DNA from: Maricaulis sp965242785 | GTDB lineage: Bacteria > Pseudomonadota > Alphaproteobacteria > Caulobacterales > Maricaulaceae | Direction: 5' to 3' | Assembly (NCBI GenBank): GCA_965242785.1 | Contig: CBDETA010000004.1 | Coordinates: 496,001-560,000, forward strand | DNA length: 64,000 nucleotides | Shown: piece after piece, positions 34,858 through 43,088 of the stretch | Position numbering within the stretch: position 1 is the stretch's first letter | Layout: every line of letters starts with the position of its first letter | Program-made: the position numbers and the translations under genes | Notes under the pieces: generated by a model | What the model was told of the DNA's origin: nothing | Database searches by the model: none | Seen by the model: the letters and a program-made list of their open reading frames with translations, nothing else

Positions 34858-36231
34858 CTACGCCTTCGGCTTGGCTAGCTCGGCTCTCAAATGTGCCCGC
34901 GCGGTCCAGATGATGATCAGTATGGCCGGAATGCCCATCGCTGCAGTGCCCGTAAAGAACGCAGCATAGCCGCCCATCTCGCCAAAAGCAGGTTGTAGGC
35001 CATTTTCGACAATAGTGCCGGAAAACCCTTTCAGGACTTTACCCAGCACCGAATAGAACGAGGACAAGAGCGCATACTGTGTCGCCGCATAGCCAAAACT
35101 GGTGAGACTCGACATCCATGCGATCAACACTGTTCCACCGAAGCCTTCAGAAAAGTTTTCCAAAAAGAGAGCCCCGGCAAAAACCTCCTGCGACGGCCCC
35201 GTCACCGCCATGACAGCGAGGCCGATGTTGGAGGCCGGGACCAAAAAAGCCCCGAGAATCAGGGCCTTCGTGAAGCCTAGGCGAACAGATGCGAGTCCAC
35301 CTGCAGCTACGCCAACAAGAGTGGCGATCAGTCCGACGCTCGCACGCATACCGCCTATTACGTCGCGGGACAGGCCGAGGTCTCCATAGAACGGATTCAC
35401 CATCGGCCCCATGACAAAGTCCGGCATGCGATAGAGGCTGACAGCCAGCAACAACAACAGGCCCAGACGACCATGGGCCTTGAAGAAGGCAATAAACGGC
35501 CCGAGCACAGCATCAACGGCCCCTCTCAGGGACCAGTTGACTTCCTCTTGACGCGCAGCGTTCTGCCCAACCGCCGAAGAATCGGCGCGCGGTTCGGAAG
35601 CCATGAGTGCAGCGACCAAGCCCAGTCCCATCAGCGCTGCCATAACCAGATAGGAGCCGGACCAGTCTATTTGTGCAGCTATATTGAAAATGAATGCGTT
35701 GGTGACAAGAATCGCTGCCCGGTAGCCCAGCTGGTAGGCTGCAGACATCAAGCCCAGCTCTTCATCATTTGCGGCAACTTCAATCCGCCACGCATCGATA
35801 GCTATGTCCTGCGTCGCGGACGAAAATGCCACCAGTAGTGCAAATGCACCGAATAGAGTCAGCCCCCCTTCCGGGCCGACAACCACCATGGCGATAAGGC
35901 CAGAGATAACGCCAGTCTGAGCTAGGATGATCCAGCTTCTTCGTTTCCCAAGCGCTCCGATAATTGGCAATCGAACGCTGTCGAGAATTGGGGCCCAAAG
36001 ATACTTGAACGAATAGGCCAGTCCGACCCAAGACAGGAAGCCAATGGCAGCAAGCGTGGTGCCTTCATCGCGCAACCACGCCCCCAGCGTATTGCCGGTC
36101 AGCAGAAAGGGAAGACCTGCTGCGAAACCAAGCGCAAGCATGATTGCGATTTTCGGCCGCCCCAGTGCGGTCAGGACATCGCGCCACCCCATCGAGGGCG
36201 CAGTCTTCTGCGCAGCATCTTGTTCGGCCAT
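34858..36231 (-). CDS. ampG: AmpG-like MFS permease
   Basis: A 457-residue MFS protein of the AmpG (muropeptide permease) type. Marks are GFAAGLPFLLTGNTLGAWLRDEG, SWVGLAYSFKYLWAPILDSV, ATQDIAIDAWRIEVA and FLENFSEGFGGTVLIAWMSSLTS. AmpG imports GlcNAc-anhydromuropeptides during cell-wall recycling; related proteins carry other cargo. The DNA is visibly richer in A/T and freer in codon use than its neighbours, and long antisense openings, frequent elsewhere, are scarce here. This suggests later acquisition. It is convergent with maeB. Confidence 0.88.
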   Translation of the reverse strand: MAEQDAAQKTAPSMGWRDVLTALGRPKIAIMLALGFAAGLPFLLTGNTLGAWLRDEGTTLAAIGFLSWVGLAYSFKYLWAPILDSVRLPIIGALGKRRSWIILAQTGVISGLIAMVVVGPEGGLTLFGAFALLVAFSSATQDIAIDAWRIEVAANDEELGLMSAAYQLGYRAAILVTNAFIFNIAAQIDWSGSYLVMAALMGLGLVAALMASEPRADSSAVGQNAARQEEVNWSLRGAVDAVLGPFIAFFKAHGRLGLLLLLAVSLYRMPDFVMGPMVNPFYGDLGLSRDVIGGMRASVGLIATLVGVAAGGLASVRLGFTKALILGAFLVPASNIGLAVMAVTGPSQEVFAGALFLENFSEGFGGTVLIAWMSSLTSFGYAATQYALLSSFYSVLGKVLKGFSGTIVENGLQPAFGEMGGYAAFFTGTAAMGIPAILIIIWTARAHLRAELAKPKA

Positions 36232-36257
36232 CTACCTGAAACTCCAGCGGGGTTGAG

Positions 36258-38171
36258 CTAGCCCATGCTGGCGCGCTTTTCCGTGCGGCACAAGCGCAGG
36301 AGGATCTCGGTCAGGCGGTCGGGATCTAACGGTTTCGCGAGGAATTCATCCATGCCGGCGTCCAGGCACAGGGCCCGGTCGGCTTCCGAGGCGTTGGCCG
36401 TCAGCGCGATGAGGGGCAGGGTGAGACCGTCGGCGCGGGCCTTGCGGGCGACCTCGGGGCCATCGCGGCCGGGCATGCGCTGGTCCAGCAGGGCGGCGTC
36501 GAACTCCTGCACGGCCAGGGTTTCCGAGGCGGTCTTGCCGTCGCTGACAAGGGTCACGGCGATGCCCAGATTCTGCAGGCATTTCCGCGCGATCAGCGCG
36601 TTGACGGGGTCATCCTCGGCCACCAGCAGGGAAAGGCCCGAGACATCGGGTTGAAAGGCGGGACGGCGGGGCATGGCCGGACCGGACGCGGTGGCCACCG
36701 TGTCCGGCGCCCCGGAGCCGAGACGGGCGGCCAGGGTGGCGGCACGAACCGGTTTGACGAACCAGCCCGAGTGCGGATCATCGCGATCCTTCAGCACCCC
36801 GTCCTTTTCACCCGGCGTCACCAGATGCCAGACCGTTCCGGTATCGGCAGGCAGGGCGCCCCCGGTCCAGGCCGCATCCAGCATGACATCCCAGCCGGTC
36901 AGGGCCGGCAGATCCTCCGGCGTGGCAATGCGCAGCGTTTCGGCGCCGAGATGGGCCAGCTGGTCGGCCAGGCTGTCGCGCAGAACCGGTTGCGCGGACA
37001 CGACGGCAATGCGGCGGCCCTCGAGCGGCTGGCCGGCAAAGCTTTCGATCACGTCCAGATTGAGCACGACCCAGAATTTGGCGCCCTGGCCGAGCGTGCT
37101 TTCCACGCCCATGGAGGAATCCATCGCCTCGACCAGGCGGCGTACCATGGCCAGACCCAGACCGGCACCGCTTTCCGCACCATTGCGTTCAGCTGCACCG
37201 CGCTCGAAATGCTCGAACAGGTTCTCCTGGTCGGCTTCAGAAATGCCGGGGCCGGTGTCGGAGACAGAGATCGACAGGCGCGGCCGGCCATCACTGTCCG
37301 GGGCATTGGCGATATCGACACGAACGCCACCGCTGTGGGTGAACTTCACCGCATTGCCCAGAAGATTGAAGAGAATTTGCTTGATACGGGCCGCATCGCC
37401 GTGGATCCGGGCCGGCGCATCGCGGTGGATGACCACACCGATCTCCAACCCTTTCTCCTGGGCCCGCGGCGCAGCGAGCTCGGTGGTGTCACGCACCAGA
37501 TCGGCCACATCGACATCGCCGGGCCGCAGGTCCAGCTTGCCCGCCTCGAGGCGGGAGAGATCGAGAATATCGTCCACCATGGCCAAAGCGTGCTGGGCCG
37601 AGGTGGCGATGGAGCGGACATAATCGGCCTGATCTGCCCGCAGGGGCGTGGCATCCAGCAAGCGGGATACGCCCAAGGCACCGGCCAGGGGCGTGCGCAA
37701 TTCGTGCGTGACCGCCGCAAAGAAGAGCGATTTGGCCTTTTGCGACGCCTGCAAATCGTCGTGGGCTTCGCGGCGGCGCGTCACATCGCGGCCGACCGAG
37801 ACGACACCCTGATCGCCGGGCAGAAGGCGCTCATCCCACTCGATCCAGAGCGGACCGGTGCGGGTGCGCATCAGCATTTCATAGCGGCGCGCCTCGCTGG
37901 CCGAGACCGGCGGGGCCATGGAGAACCAGCGACCGATCCAGTCCGTGCGTTCACCGCCAAAGGCTGACAGAAAGGCCTTGTTGACGTAGCGGACCTGGCC
38001 ACCATAGCCGCGGATCAGGATCAGCTCTCCCGTCGCGTCCAGAGCGGTCAGAAGCAGATCGTCCAGCGGCGCCGCACCCGCGGCCGCATCCGGGCGCAAG
38101 TGTGCGATCGCCTCATCCGCCCGGGATGCCGACGCCGCGGTCTTGCGCGTGTCGCGGTCGTTCTCGCTCAT
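36258..38171 (-). CDS. PAS hybrid histidine kinase with C-terminal receiver
   Basis: A 637-residue soluble hybrid kinase without membrane helices. A PAS domain (about 38-135) precedes HisKA with the phosphoaccepting H156 in FFAAVTHELRTPLAGALG. The HATPase_c domain follows (N box NLLGNAVKF, DTGPGI, GAGLGLAMVRRLV). Residues about 380-480 look like a degenerate receiver. The last 120 residues form an intact receiver: LLVAEDDPVN, phospho-Asp near 560 in LLDQRMPG, and Lys in AKPLD. No response regulator gene is adjacent, so output probably goes to a separate Hpt or regulator. It lies downstream of comM. Confidence 0.93.
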   Translation of the reverse strand: MSENDRDTRKTAASASRADEAIAHLRPDAAAGAAPLDDLLLTALDATGELILIRGYGGQVRYVNKAFLSAFGGERTDWIGRWFSMAPPVSASEARRYEMLMRTRTGPLWIEWDERLLPGDQGVVSVGRDVTRRREAHDDLQASQKAKSLFFAAVTHELRTPLAGALGVSRLLDATPLRADQADYVRSIATSAQHALAMVDDILDLSRLEAGKLDLRPGDVDVADLVRDTTELAAPRAQEKGLEIGVVIHRDAPARIHGDAARIKQILFNLLGNAVKFTHSGGVRVDIANAPDSDGRPRLSISVSDTGPGISEADQENLFEHFERGAAERNGAESGAGLGLAMVRRLVEAMDSSMGVESTLGQGAKFWVVLNLDVIESFAGQPLEGRRIAVVSAQPVLRDSLADQLAHLGAETLRIATPEDLPALTGWDVMLDAAWTGGALPADTGTVWHLVTPGEKDGVLKDRDDPHSGWFVKPVRAATLAARLGSGAPDTVATASGPAMPRRPAFQPDVSGLSLLVAEDDPVNALIARKCLQNLGIAVTLVSDGKTASETLAVQEFDAALLDQRMPGRDGPEVARKARADGLTLPLIALTANASEADRALCLDAGMDEFLAKPLDPDRLTEILLRLCRTEKRASMG

Positions 38172-38265
38172 GACTGGCTCGCTATTGCCGCGTCAATCTA
38201 CCCGGCAGGGTGTTAAAAAAGCGTCGTTTTTGCGCCCTCTGCGTCCTCAGCTCCTGGCCTGTCCG

Positions 38266-39801
38266 TCAAGGCCTTTGCGGGGTGAGAACACCCTTGCTGG
38301 CCTGGCGTGTCGCCGTGGCGAGACCACGACGACTGGCGAGCGCTTCTGCGATATGGATGCGGCGCACCGCCTCCTGGCCCTCCAGATCGGCAATCGTGCG
38401 GGCCACGCGCAGGACCCGGTGATACGAGCGAGCCGTGAGATTGTGTGCCAGGGCAGCTTCCGACAGCAAAGCCTCGCCGGCCCGGTCGGGTGTGGCGACA
38501 TGGTCCAGGATATCGGTTGGCAAGTGGGCATTGAGATGACCACGCTCGGCCTGGATCCCGCGAGCCTGGGCGACACGGGCGGCCGCTTCGGCCGTGCCTT
38601 CCGGCGGCGGGGGCAGGGCAAGATCGGCGGGCGTGACAGGCGGGACGTGGATCTGCAGGTCGATCCGGTCGAGCATGGGTCCGGAGATGCGGGCCTGGTA
38701 GTCGATGGCACAGCGCGGACCGCGCTTGCAGCTCTGGCCCTCTCCGCCGCCACAGCGACACGGATTCATCGCAGCAACCAGTTGAAAACGTGCCGGATAG
38801 GCGATGTGGGCGTTGGCGCGAGCAACCGTGATCGACCCGGTTTCCATCGGCTGGCGCAGACTGTCGAGCACCTGCGGATGAAACTCGGGCAGTTCATCTA
38901 GGAAGAGGACGCCATGATGGGCCAGGGAGGCCTCACCCGGTCTCGCCTTGGTACCGCCTCCGACCATGGCCGCCATGGAGGCGGAATGGTGCGGTGCCCG
39001 ATAGGGTCGGGACCGGGTCAGACGGCCGCGTTCCAGCAATCCCGCGACCGAGTGCACCATCGACACATCCAGCAATTCAGCCGGTTCCAACGGCGGGAGC
39101 AGGCCGGGCAGGCGTTCGGCCAGCATCGATTTGCCAGAGCCGGGCGGCCCCACCATAAGGAGATTGTGATGACCCGCCGCCGCGATCTCCAGCGCCCGCT
39201 TGGCGCTCTCCTGCCCCTTCACCTGTTTGAGATCGGGCAAGACGGCATTGTCCACCAGCTCACCCGGAGCCGGACGCCCCAGGATCTGGCTTCCCTTGAA
39301 GTGATTGATCAGCTGGATCAGCGTACCGGGAGCCAGAATCGGCAGGTCCCCGCCAGCCCAGGCGGCCTCCGGGCCGTTGCTTTCCGGGCAGATCAGGCAG
39401 AGGCCGGCCGAGTTCGCCGCCACTGCCGCCGGCAAGGCGCCGGGCGACGGCCGGATCCGCGCATCAGCCCCCAACTCACCGAAAACCAGATGCGTTTCCG
39501 CGGCATCCTTCGGAATGATGCCCAGTTCGGCCAGAACACCCACGGCAATCGGCAAGTCGAAGTGCGCGCCTTCCTTGGGCCGGTCGGCCGGCGCCAGATT
39601 GACGATCAGGCGCTTGGACGGAAGCGACAGGCCCAAGGCCGAGAAGGCGGCCCGCACGCGTTCACGGCTTTCATTGACCGCCTTGTCGCCCAGTCCGACC
39701 ACGGAGAATATCGGCTGGGTGCCGCCCGCAATCTGGACTTGCACGTCAACGAGCCGGGCCTCGGCCCCTTCGAAGGCTACGGAGGATGTCTTGGCCGCCA
39801 T
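38266..39801 (-). CDS. comM: YifB/ComM family Mg-chelatase-like AAA+ ATPase
   Basis: A 511-residue AAA+ protein. ComM is a branch-migration helicase in natural transformation. It has an N-terminal ChlI domain (VAFEGAEARLVDVQVQIAGG, VVGLGDKAVNESRERVRAAF), Walker A GPPGSGKS near 217, and the central HHS segment RPYRAPHHSASMAAMVGGG. Four C-terminal cysteines are present (CRCGGGEGQSCKRGPRC). The start is ATG 39799-39801. The 190 bases upstream contain CtrA-like and DnaA-like boxes. It follows gshB on the same strand. Confidence 0.95.
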   Translation of the reverse strand: MAAKTSSVAFEGAEARLVDVQVQIAGGTQPIFSVVGLGDKAVNESRERVRAAFSALGLSLPSKRLIVNLAPADRPKEGAHFDLPIAVGVLAELGIIPKDAAETHLVFGELGADARIRPSPGALPAAVAANSAGLCLICPESNGPEAAWAGGDLPILAPGTLIQLINHFKGSQILGRPAPGELVDNAVLPDLKQVKGQESAKRALEIAAAGHHNLLMVGPPGSGKSMLAERLPGLLPPLEPAELLDVSMVHSVAGLLERGRLTRSRPYRAPHHSASMAAMVGGGTKARPGEASLAHHGVLFLDELPEFHPQVLDSLRQPMETGSITVARANAHIAYPARFQLVAAMNPCRCGGGEGQSCKRGPRCAIDYQARISGPMLDRIDLQIHVPPVTPADLALPPPPEGTAEAAARVAQARGIQAERGHLNAHLPTDILDHVATPDRAGEALLSEAALAHNLTARSYHRVLRVARTIADLEGQEAVRRIHIAEALASRRGLATATRQASKGVLTPQRP

Positions 39802-39891
39802 GCATTCGCCTTCCATACCGTGGGCATGAATCGGGCTGCAGCAGTTCTGTGGCAGGAAACGACTGCCTGCCAAACGGCAGGCGCGATGCCG

Positions 39892-39946
39892 TTAAGCTTT
39901 CGCTAACCTTCCGTCACAATTGGGTTTTCCACAGCCTTGGTTAACC
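39892..39946. promoter_or_regulatory. Candidate CtrA and DnaA boxes upstream of comM
   Basis: On the plus strand TTAA-GCTTTCG-CTAA (39892-39906) is one mismatch from the CtrA consensus TTAA-N7-TTAA. Read on the minus strand it is TTAG-N7-TTAAC. A second half-site TTAACC lies at 39941-39946, and TTTTCCACA at 39925-39933 is one base from the DnaA box TTATCCACA. The cluster lies 90-145 bases before the comM start. These are short motifs found by eye, and regulatory activity is inferred. Confidence 0.4.
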
Positions 39947-39992
39947 CGAAGATCATTTCGAGAACAAAAACTGAACGAATTGGAACAACACG

Positions 39993-40952
39993 TCAAGCGT
40001 GTATTTTGCCGGCTAGACGTTTCTCGACGTGATCCCAGAAGATCGCGCAGGTATCGATGCCGGAGAAACGCTTGAGTTCCTGCACCCCGGTTGGCGAGGT
40101 CACATTGATCTCGGTCAGCTTGCCGCCGATGACATCAATACCCACCAGAACCAGGTCACGCGCCTTCAGCACCGGACCGATGGCGTCGCAGATCACCTGG
40201 TCAGCGGCGTCCAGCGCGCTCATCTCGGCCTTGCCGCCGACATGCATGTTCGAACGGGTTTCGCCCTTCTGGGGCACGCGATTAATCGCTCCGACCGGCT
40301 CGCCATCGATCAGCAGGACGCGCTTGTCGCCCTTTTCGACCGCCGGCAGGAAAGCCTGCGCCACCACCGGTTCGCGCGACTGGGCAAAGAACATTTCCAG
40401 CAGCGAGGCGAAATTCCCGTCGCCGGGCTTGAGGCGGAACACACCGGCGCCACCATTGCCATAGAGCGGCTTGATGATGATGTCGGAATGGGTGTCGCGG
40501 AAGGCCTTGAGCGCCTTGATGTCGCGCGTGATCAGCGTCGGCGGGATCAGGTCCGGGAACATCAGGGGCAGGATTTTTTCCGGGCTCGAACGAACCCAGG
40601 CCGGGTCGTTCAGCACCAGGGTGCGGCCCTTGAGACCCTCGAGGATGTGCGCCGCCGTCTGGTAGGCCATGTCGAAGGGCGGATCCTGGCGCATCAGCAC
40701 CACATCCACATCCTCGGCCAGGTCCAGCATCACCGGTTCACCCAGCGCTGCATGCTCACCCTGGACATGATTCACGGTCACCGGGCGGGCACGGGCCAGG
40801 ATACGGCCCTGCAGCCAGGCCAGCTCATCCGGGGAGTAGACAAACAGCGTCGCGCCGCGAGCCTGGGCCTCTTCCATCAGGGCGAAAGTCGTGTCGGCGT
40901 CGACATTGACGCTTTCGATCGGGTCCATCTGGACCGCTACGCGCAGGCTCAT
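39993..40952 (-). CDS. gshB: Glutathione synthetase
   Basis: ATP-dependent ligation of glycine to gamma-glutamylcysteine. The 319-residue ATP-grasp protein has the prokaryotic GshB pattern: VAVQMDPIESVNVDADTTFALMEEAQARG at the start, MRQDPPFDMAYQTAAHILE, KPLYGNGGAGVFR, and ending EINVTSPTGVQEL. The rsmI-yraN-(BON)-gshB order is typical. It follows the BON lipoprotein gene by 27 bases and is probably in the same operon. The glyoxalase I gene at 62941 uses its product. Confidence 0.98.
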   Translation of the reverse strand: MSLRVAVQMDPIESVNVDADTTFALMEEAQARGATLFVYSPDELAWLQGRILARARPVTVNHVQGEHAALGEPVMLDLAEDVDVVLMRQDPPFDMAYQTAAHILEGLKGRTLVLNDPAWVRSSPEKILPLMFPDLIPPTLITRDIKALKAFRDTHSDIIIKPLYGNGGAGVFRLKPGDGNFASLLEMFFAQSREPVVAQAFLPAVEKGDKRVLLIDGEPVGAINRVPQKGETRSNMHVGGKAEMSALDAADQVICDAIGPVLKARDLVLVGIDVIGGKLTEINVTSPTGVQELKRFSGIDTCAIFWDHVEKRLAGKIHA

Positions 40953-40979
40953 CAGCAGGTCTCGCTTGTCAGAACGGGG

Positions 40980-41645
40980 CTAGCGGACCGCGCCGGGGCC
41001 GCCGAGCAATTGTGGTCCGGAGTTAGGGGCATTGGCCGCCGGTTCAAGGCCGGGCCGCGCTTCGCCGGCGCAGGCCTGGGCCCGGCGCTCACCGCGCGCA
41101 GGCAGGTTGGTCGGCACACCGGAGATGCGAACATAGGAGATCACTTCGGTGACGCCCTCGACCAGGGAGGCATGCGTCGTCGCCCGATCAAGCTCACCGC
41201 GCGTGCGGGCAACGCCCAGCAGATAGACCACGCCATTGCGGGTCTCGACATTGAAATTGATCGAGCGGACATTGCGGTCCGAGACCAGACGCGCATTGAC
41301 CCGGGCCGTGATCTGGCCGTCCCGCGTGCGGTCGCGGGTCGACTGGCCGGGCCCCACGACGATCTCATTGGCCACATTGCGCACCGCCACCGAGGACCAG
41401 GCCAGGCATTCGGCCATCTGGCGGTCATCCTCTCGCGGCACCCGGCCGGTAAGCAGGGCAATACCCTCGGTCACCTCGACATCGACACCGTCCAGCGCGA
41501 AGCCTTCCGATCGCAGCATCGAGGATTTGATCGCCCAGGACGCGTTGGTGTCATCAAAGGAGCGGCCGATGGAGCGCTCTTCCAGCACAGTGGAACAGGC
41601 CGTTGTGAGGCTGAGCGCGAGACAGGCGGCAAGCAGGCGGATCAT
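40980..41645 (-). CDS. BON-domain lipoprotein
   Basis: A 221-residue envelope protein from ATG 41643-41645, with GAGGAGA upstream. A lipoprotein signal peptide ends in LTTAC (C17). Two BON domains follow (about 27-98 and 105-175), seen in GVDVEVTEGIALLTGRVPREDD and NFNVETRNGVVYLLGVARTRGELD. BON domains bind phospholipid surfaces; OsmY and DolP are examples, and DolP-like outer-membrane roles are plausible. The C-terminal 45 residues are low complexity. The position between yraN and gshB matches the dolP neighbourhood seen in other proteobacteria. Confidence 0.88.
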   Translation of the reverse strand: MIRLLAACLALSLTTACSTVLEERSIGRSFDDTNASWAIKSSMLRSEGFALDGVDVEVTEGIALLTGRVPREDDRQMAECLAWSSVAVRNVANEIVVGPGQSTRDRTRDGQITARVNARLVSDRNVRSINFNVETRNGVVYLLGVARTRGELDRATTHASLVEGVTEVISYVRISGVPTNLPARGERRAQACAGEARPGLEPAANAPNSGPQLLGGPGAVR

Positions 41646-41765
41646 CAAACTCTCCTCAAGAACACCGGCCGGAGCGCTGGACTCTCCGGCAACGGGACCG
41701 GTGGCAAGACCGGTCGAATCGATTGCCCGCACCCTAGGCTGCCGCTGTGGCAGAGAGAAGGCGGG

Positions 41766-42152
41766 CTAGCCGAGCCGCGCGGCCAGCCGGTCGTCCGGCA
41801 GCCAAGCGGCGCGATGATGCACCGGCAGACGCCCCGGCGCGACCAGGAAAAGATCATAGCGCATGAAAAGCGCACCATAGGCCGGGTGGCGCGCCATCCA
41901 CAGCCCGGCGGCGCGGCAGATCCGTTCGCGCTGTCGCGGCCCCAGCGCGCCCAGGGCCTCTTCCAGATTGGCCCGGGCCTTGACCTCGATGAAAACGAGA
42001 CTGTCGCCTTTCCGGGCCACGAGGTCGATCTCCCCGGCCGGTGTTCGGGCGCGATGGTCGAGCAGCCGGTAGCCCTTGCAGAACAACCAGGCCATGGCGA
42101 GCCATTCGGCCCAACGGCCACGGGCCTCGGCCGCCTGGCGCTTGCGCGTCAT
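41766..42152 (-). CDS. yraN: UPF0102 (YraN) nuclease-fold protein
   Basis: A 128-residue protein from ATG 42150-42152 that overlaps the rsmI stop (ATGA). It has the restriction-endonuclease-like core of the YraN family: GYRLLDHRARTPAGEIDLVARKGDSLVFIEVKAR with the putative catalytic E-x-D and E-x-K residues, then the conserved QRERICRAAGLW. The family is linked by context to rsmI and recombination proteins but its biochemical role is not settled. Confidence 0.92.
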   Translation of the reverse strand: MTRKRQAAEARGRWAEWLAMAWLFCKGYRLLDHRARTPAGEIDLVARKGDSLVFIEVKARANLEEALGALGPRQRERICRAAGLWMARHPAYGALFMRYDLFLVAPGRLPVHHRAAWLPDDRLAARLG

Positions 42153-43045
42153 GCCCCGTCCGACTTCAGCGCCAGCGCCCGGGCATAGACATCGCGCCGG
42201 GCCCAACCGGACGCCGCCGCGACCTCGGCCGCAGCGTCCTTCACCCGCATCTCGGCCAGGGCGGCGATCAACGCCTTGTCGATCCGCGCCGCGTCCCAGC
42301 TGCCCTCGGCGGCCGGGCCGATGACGATGACAACTTCACCGCGCGGTGGACCAGCGTCCTCATAGTGCGCCGCCAGCCCGGCCAGCGTGCCGCGACGCGC
42401 CTCTTCATGCAGCTTGGTGAGTTCGCGGCAGACTGCTGCGGGACGATCGCCCAGCACCCGGGCCATCGAGGCCAGCGCCGCCGGCAGGCGGGATGTCCCC
42501 TCATAGAGCACCAGCGTGCCCGGCACATCGCGGAACTGGGCCAGCCAGGTCTCGCGCGCTCCGGTTTTCTGCGGCGGGAAACCGGCAAAGGTGAAGCAGT
42601 CGGTGGGCTGTCCGGCAATGGCGAGCGCTGACAGCACGGCCGAGGCGCCAGGAATGGCAAAGACCGCGACGTCACGCTCGATCGCCGCACGCGCCAGCTT
42701 GAAGCCGGGATCGGAAACCAGCGGCGTTCCCGCATCGGACACCAGGGCGATGACTGCACCAGACTCCAGGTCAGCCAGGATGCCCGGCCGCACCTTTTCC
42801 CCGTTATGGTCGTGATAGGGCTGCAATTCAGCGCGAAGACCGTAAGCATCGAGGAGGCGACGGGTTACCCGCGTGTCCTCGGCCAGCACCCGGTCAGCGG
42901 CCCCCAGCACGTCCAGCGCGCGCAGCGTGATGTCGCGCAGGTTTCCGATCGGTGTCGAGACCAGATAAAGACCCGGCTGCAATGCTTGCCCCCCGGGACG
43001 GTGGCGGCTAGCTTCGCCGGGGATTTCAACGGGTGTAGCACTCAT
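42149..43045 (-). CDS. rsmI: 16S rRNA (cytidine(1402)-2'-O)-methyltransferase
   Basis: Tetrapyrrole-methylase-fold enzyme that 2'-O-methylates C1402 in the decoding centre. The protein has 298 residues from ATG 43043-43045; an alternative ATG lies four codons upstream at 43055-43057. Signatures are GLYLVSTPIGNLRDITLRALDVL, ALVSDAGTPLVSDPG, and TFAGFPPQK. It is divergent from lppC; depending on starts, the two genes overlap or are 43 bases apart, so promoters must lie inside coding sequence or be very compact. Confidence 0.96.
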   Translation of the reverse strand: MSATPVEIPGEASRHRPGGQALQPGLYLVSTPIGNLRDITLRALDVLGAADRVLAEDTRVTRRLLDAYGLRAELQPYHDHNGEKVRPGILADLESGAVIALVSDAGTPLVSDPGFKLARAAIERDVAVFAIPGASAVLSALAIAGQPTDCFTFAGFPPQKTGARETWLAQFRDVPGTLVLYEGTSRLPAALASMARVLGDRPAAVCRELTKLHEEARRGTLAGLAAHYEDAGPPRGEVVIVIGPAAEGSWDAARIDKALIAALAEMRVKDAAAEVAAASGWARRDVYARALALKSDGA

Positions 43046-43088
43046 GCTGTCAGTCATTCTTTCGCGTCTTTTCGCCGTCGGCACCACC

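Noticed and set aside
34843..34861. GTAGGG/CCCTAC hairpin between maeB and the AmpG-like gene as terminator
   Set aside because: The stem has only six pairs, includes both stop codons and has no T run on either side.
38215..38240. AAAAA...TTTTT inverted repeat between the hybrid kinase and comM as terminator
   Set aside because: The stem is A/T only, with no GC-rich core, and cannot act as a normal intrinsic terminator.
39865..39882. GCCTGCC-AAAC-GGCAGGC hairpin before comM as terminator
   Set aside because: It is a stable 7-bp stem but lacks a U run in both directions; at most it is a leader structure.
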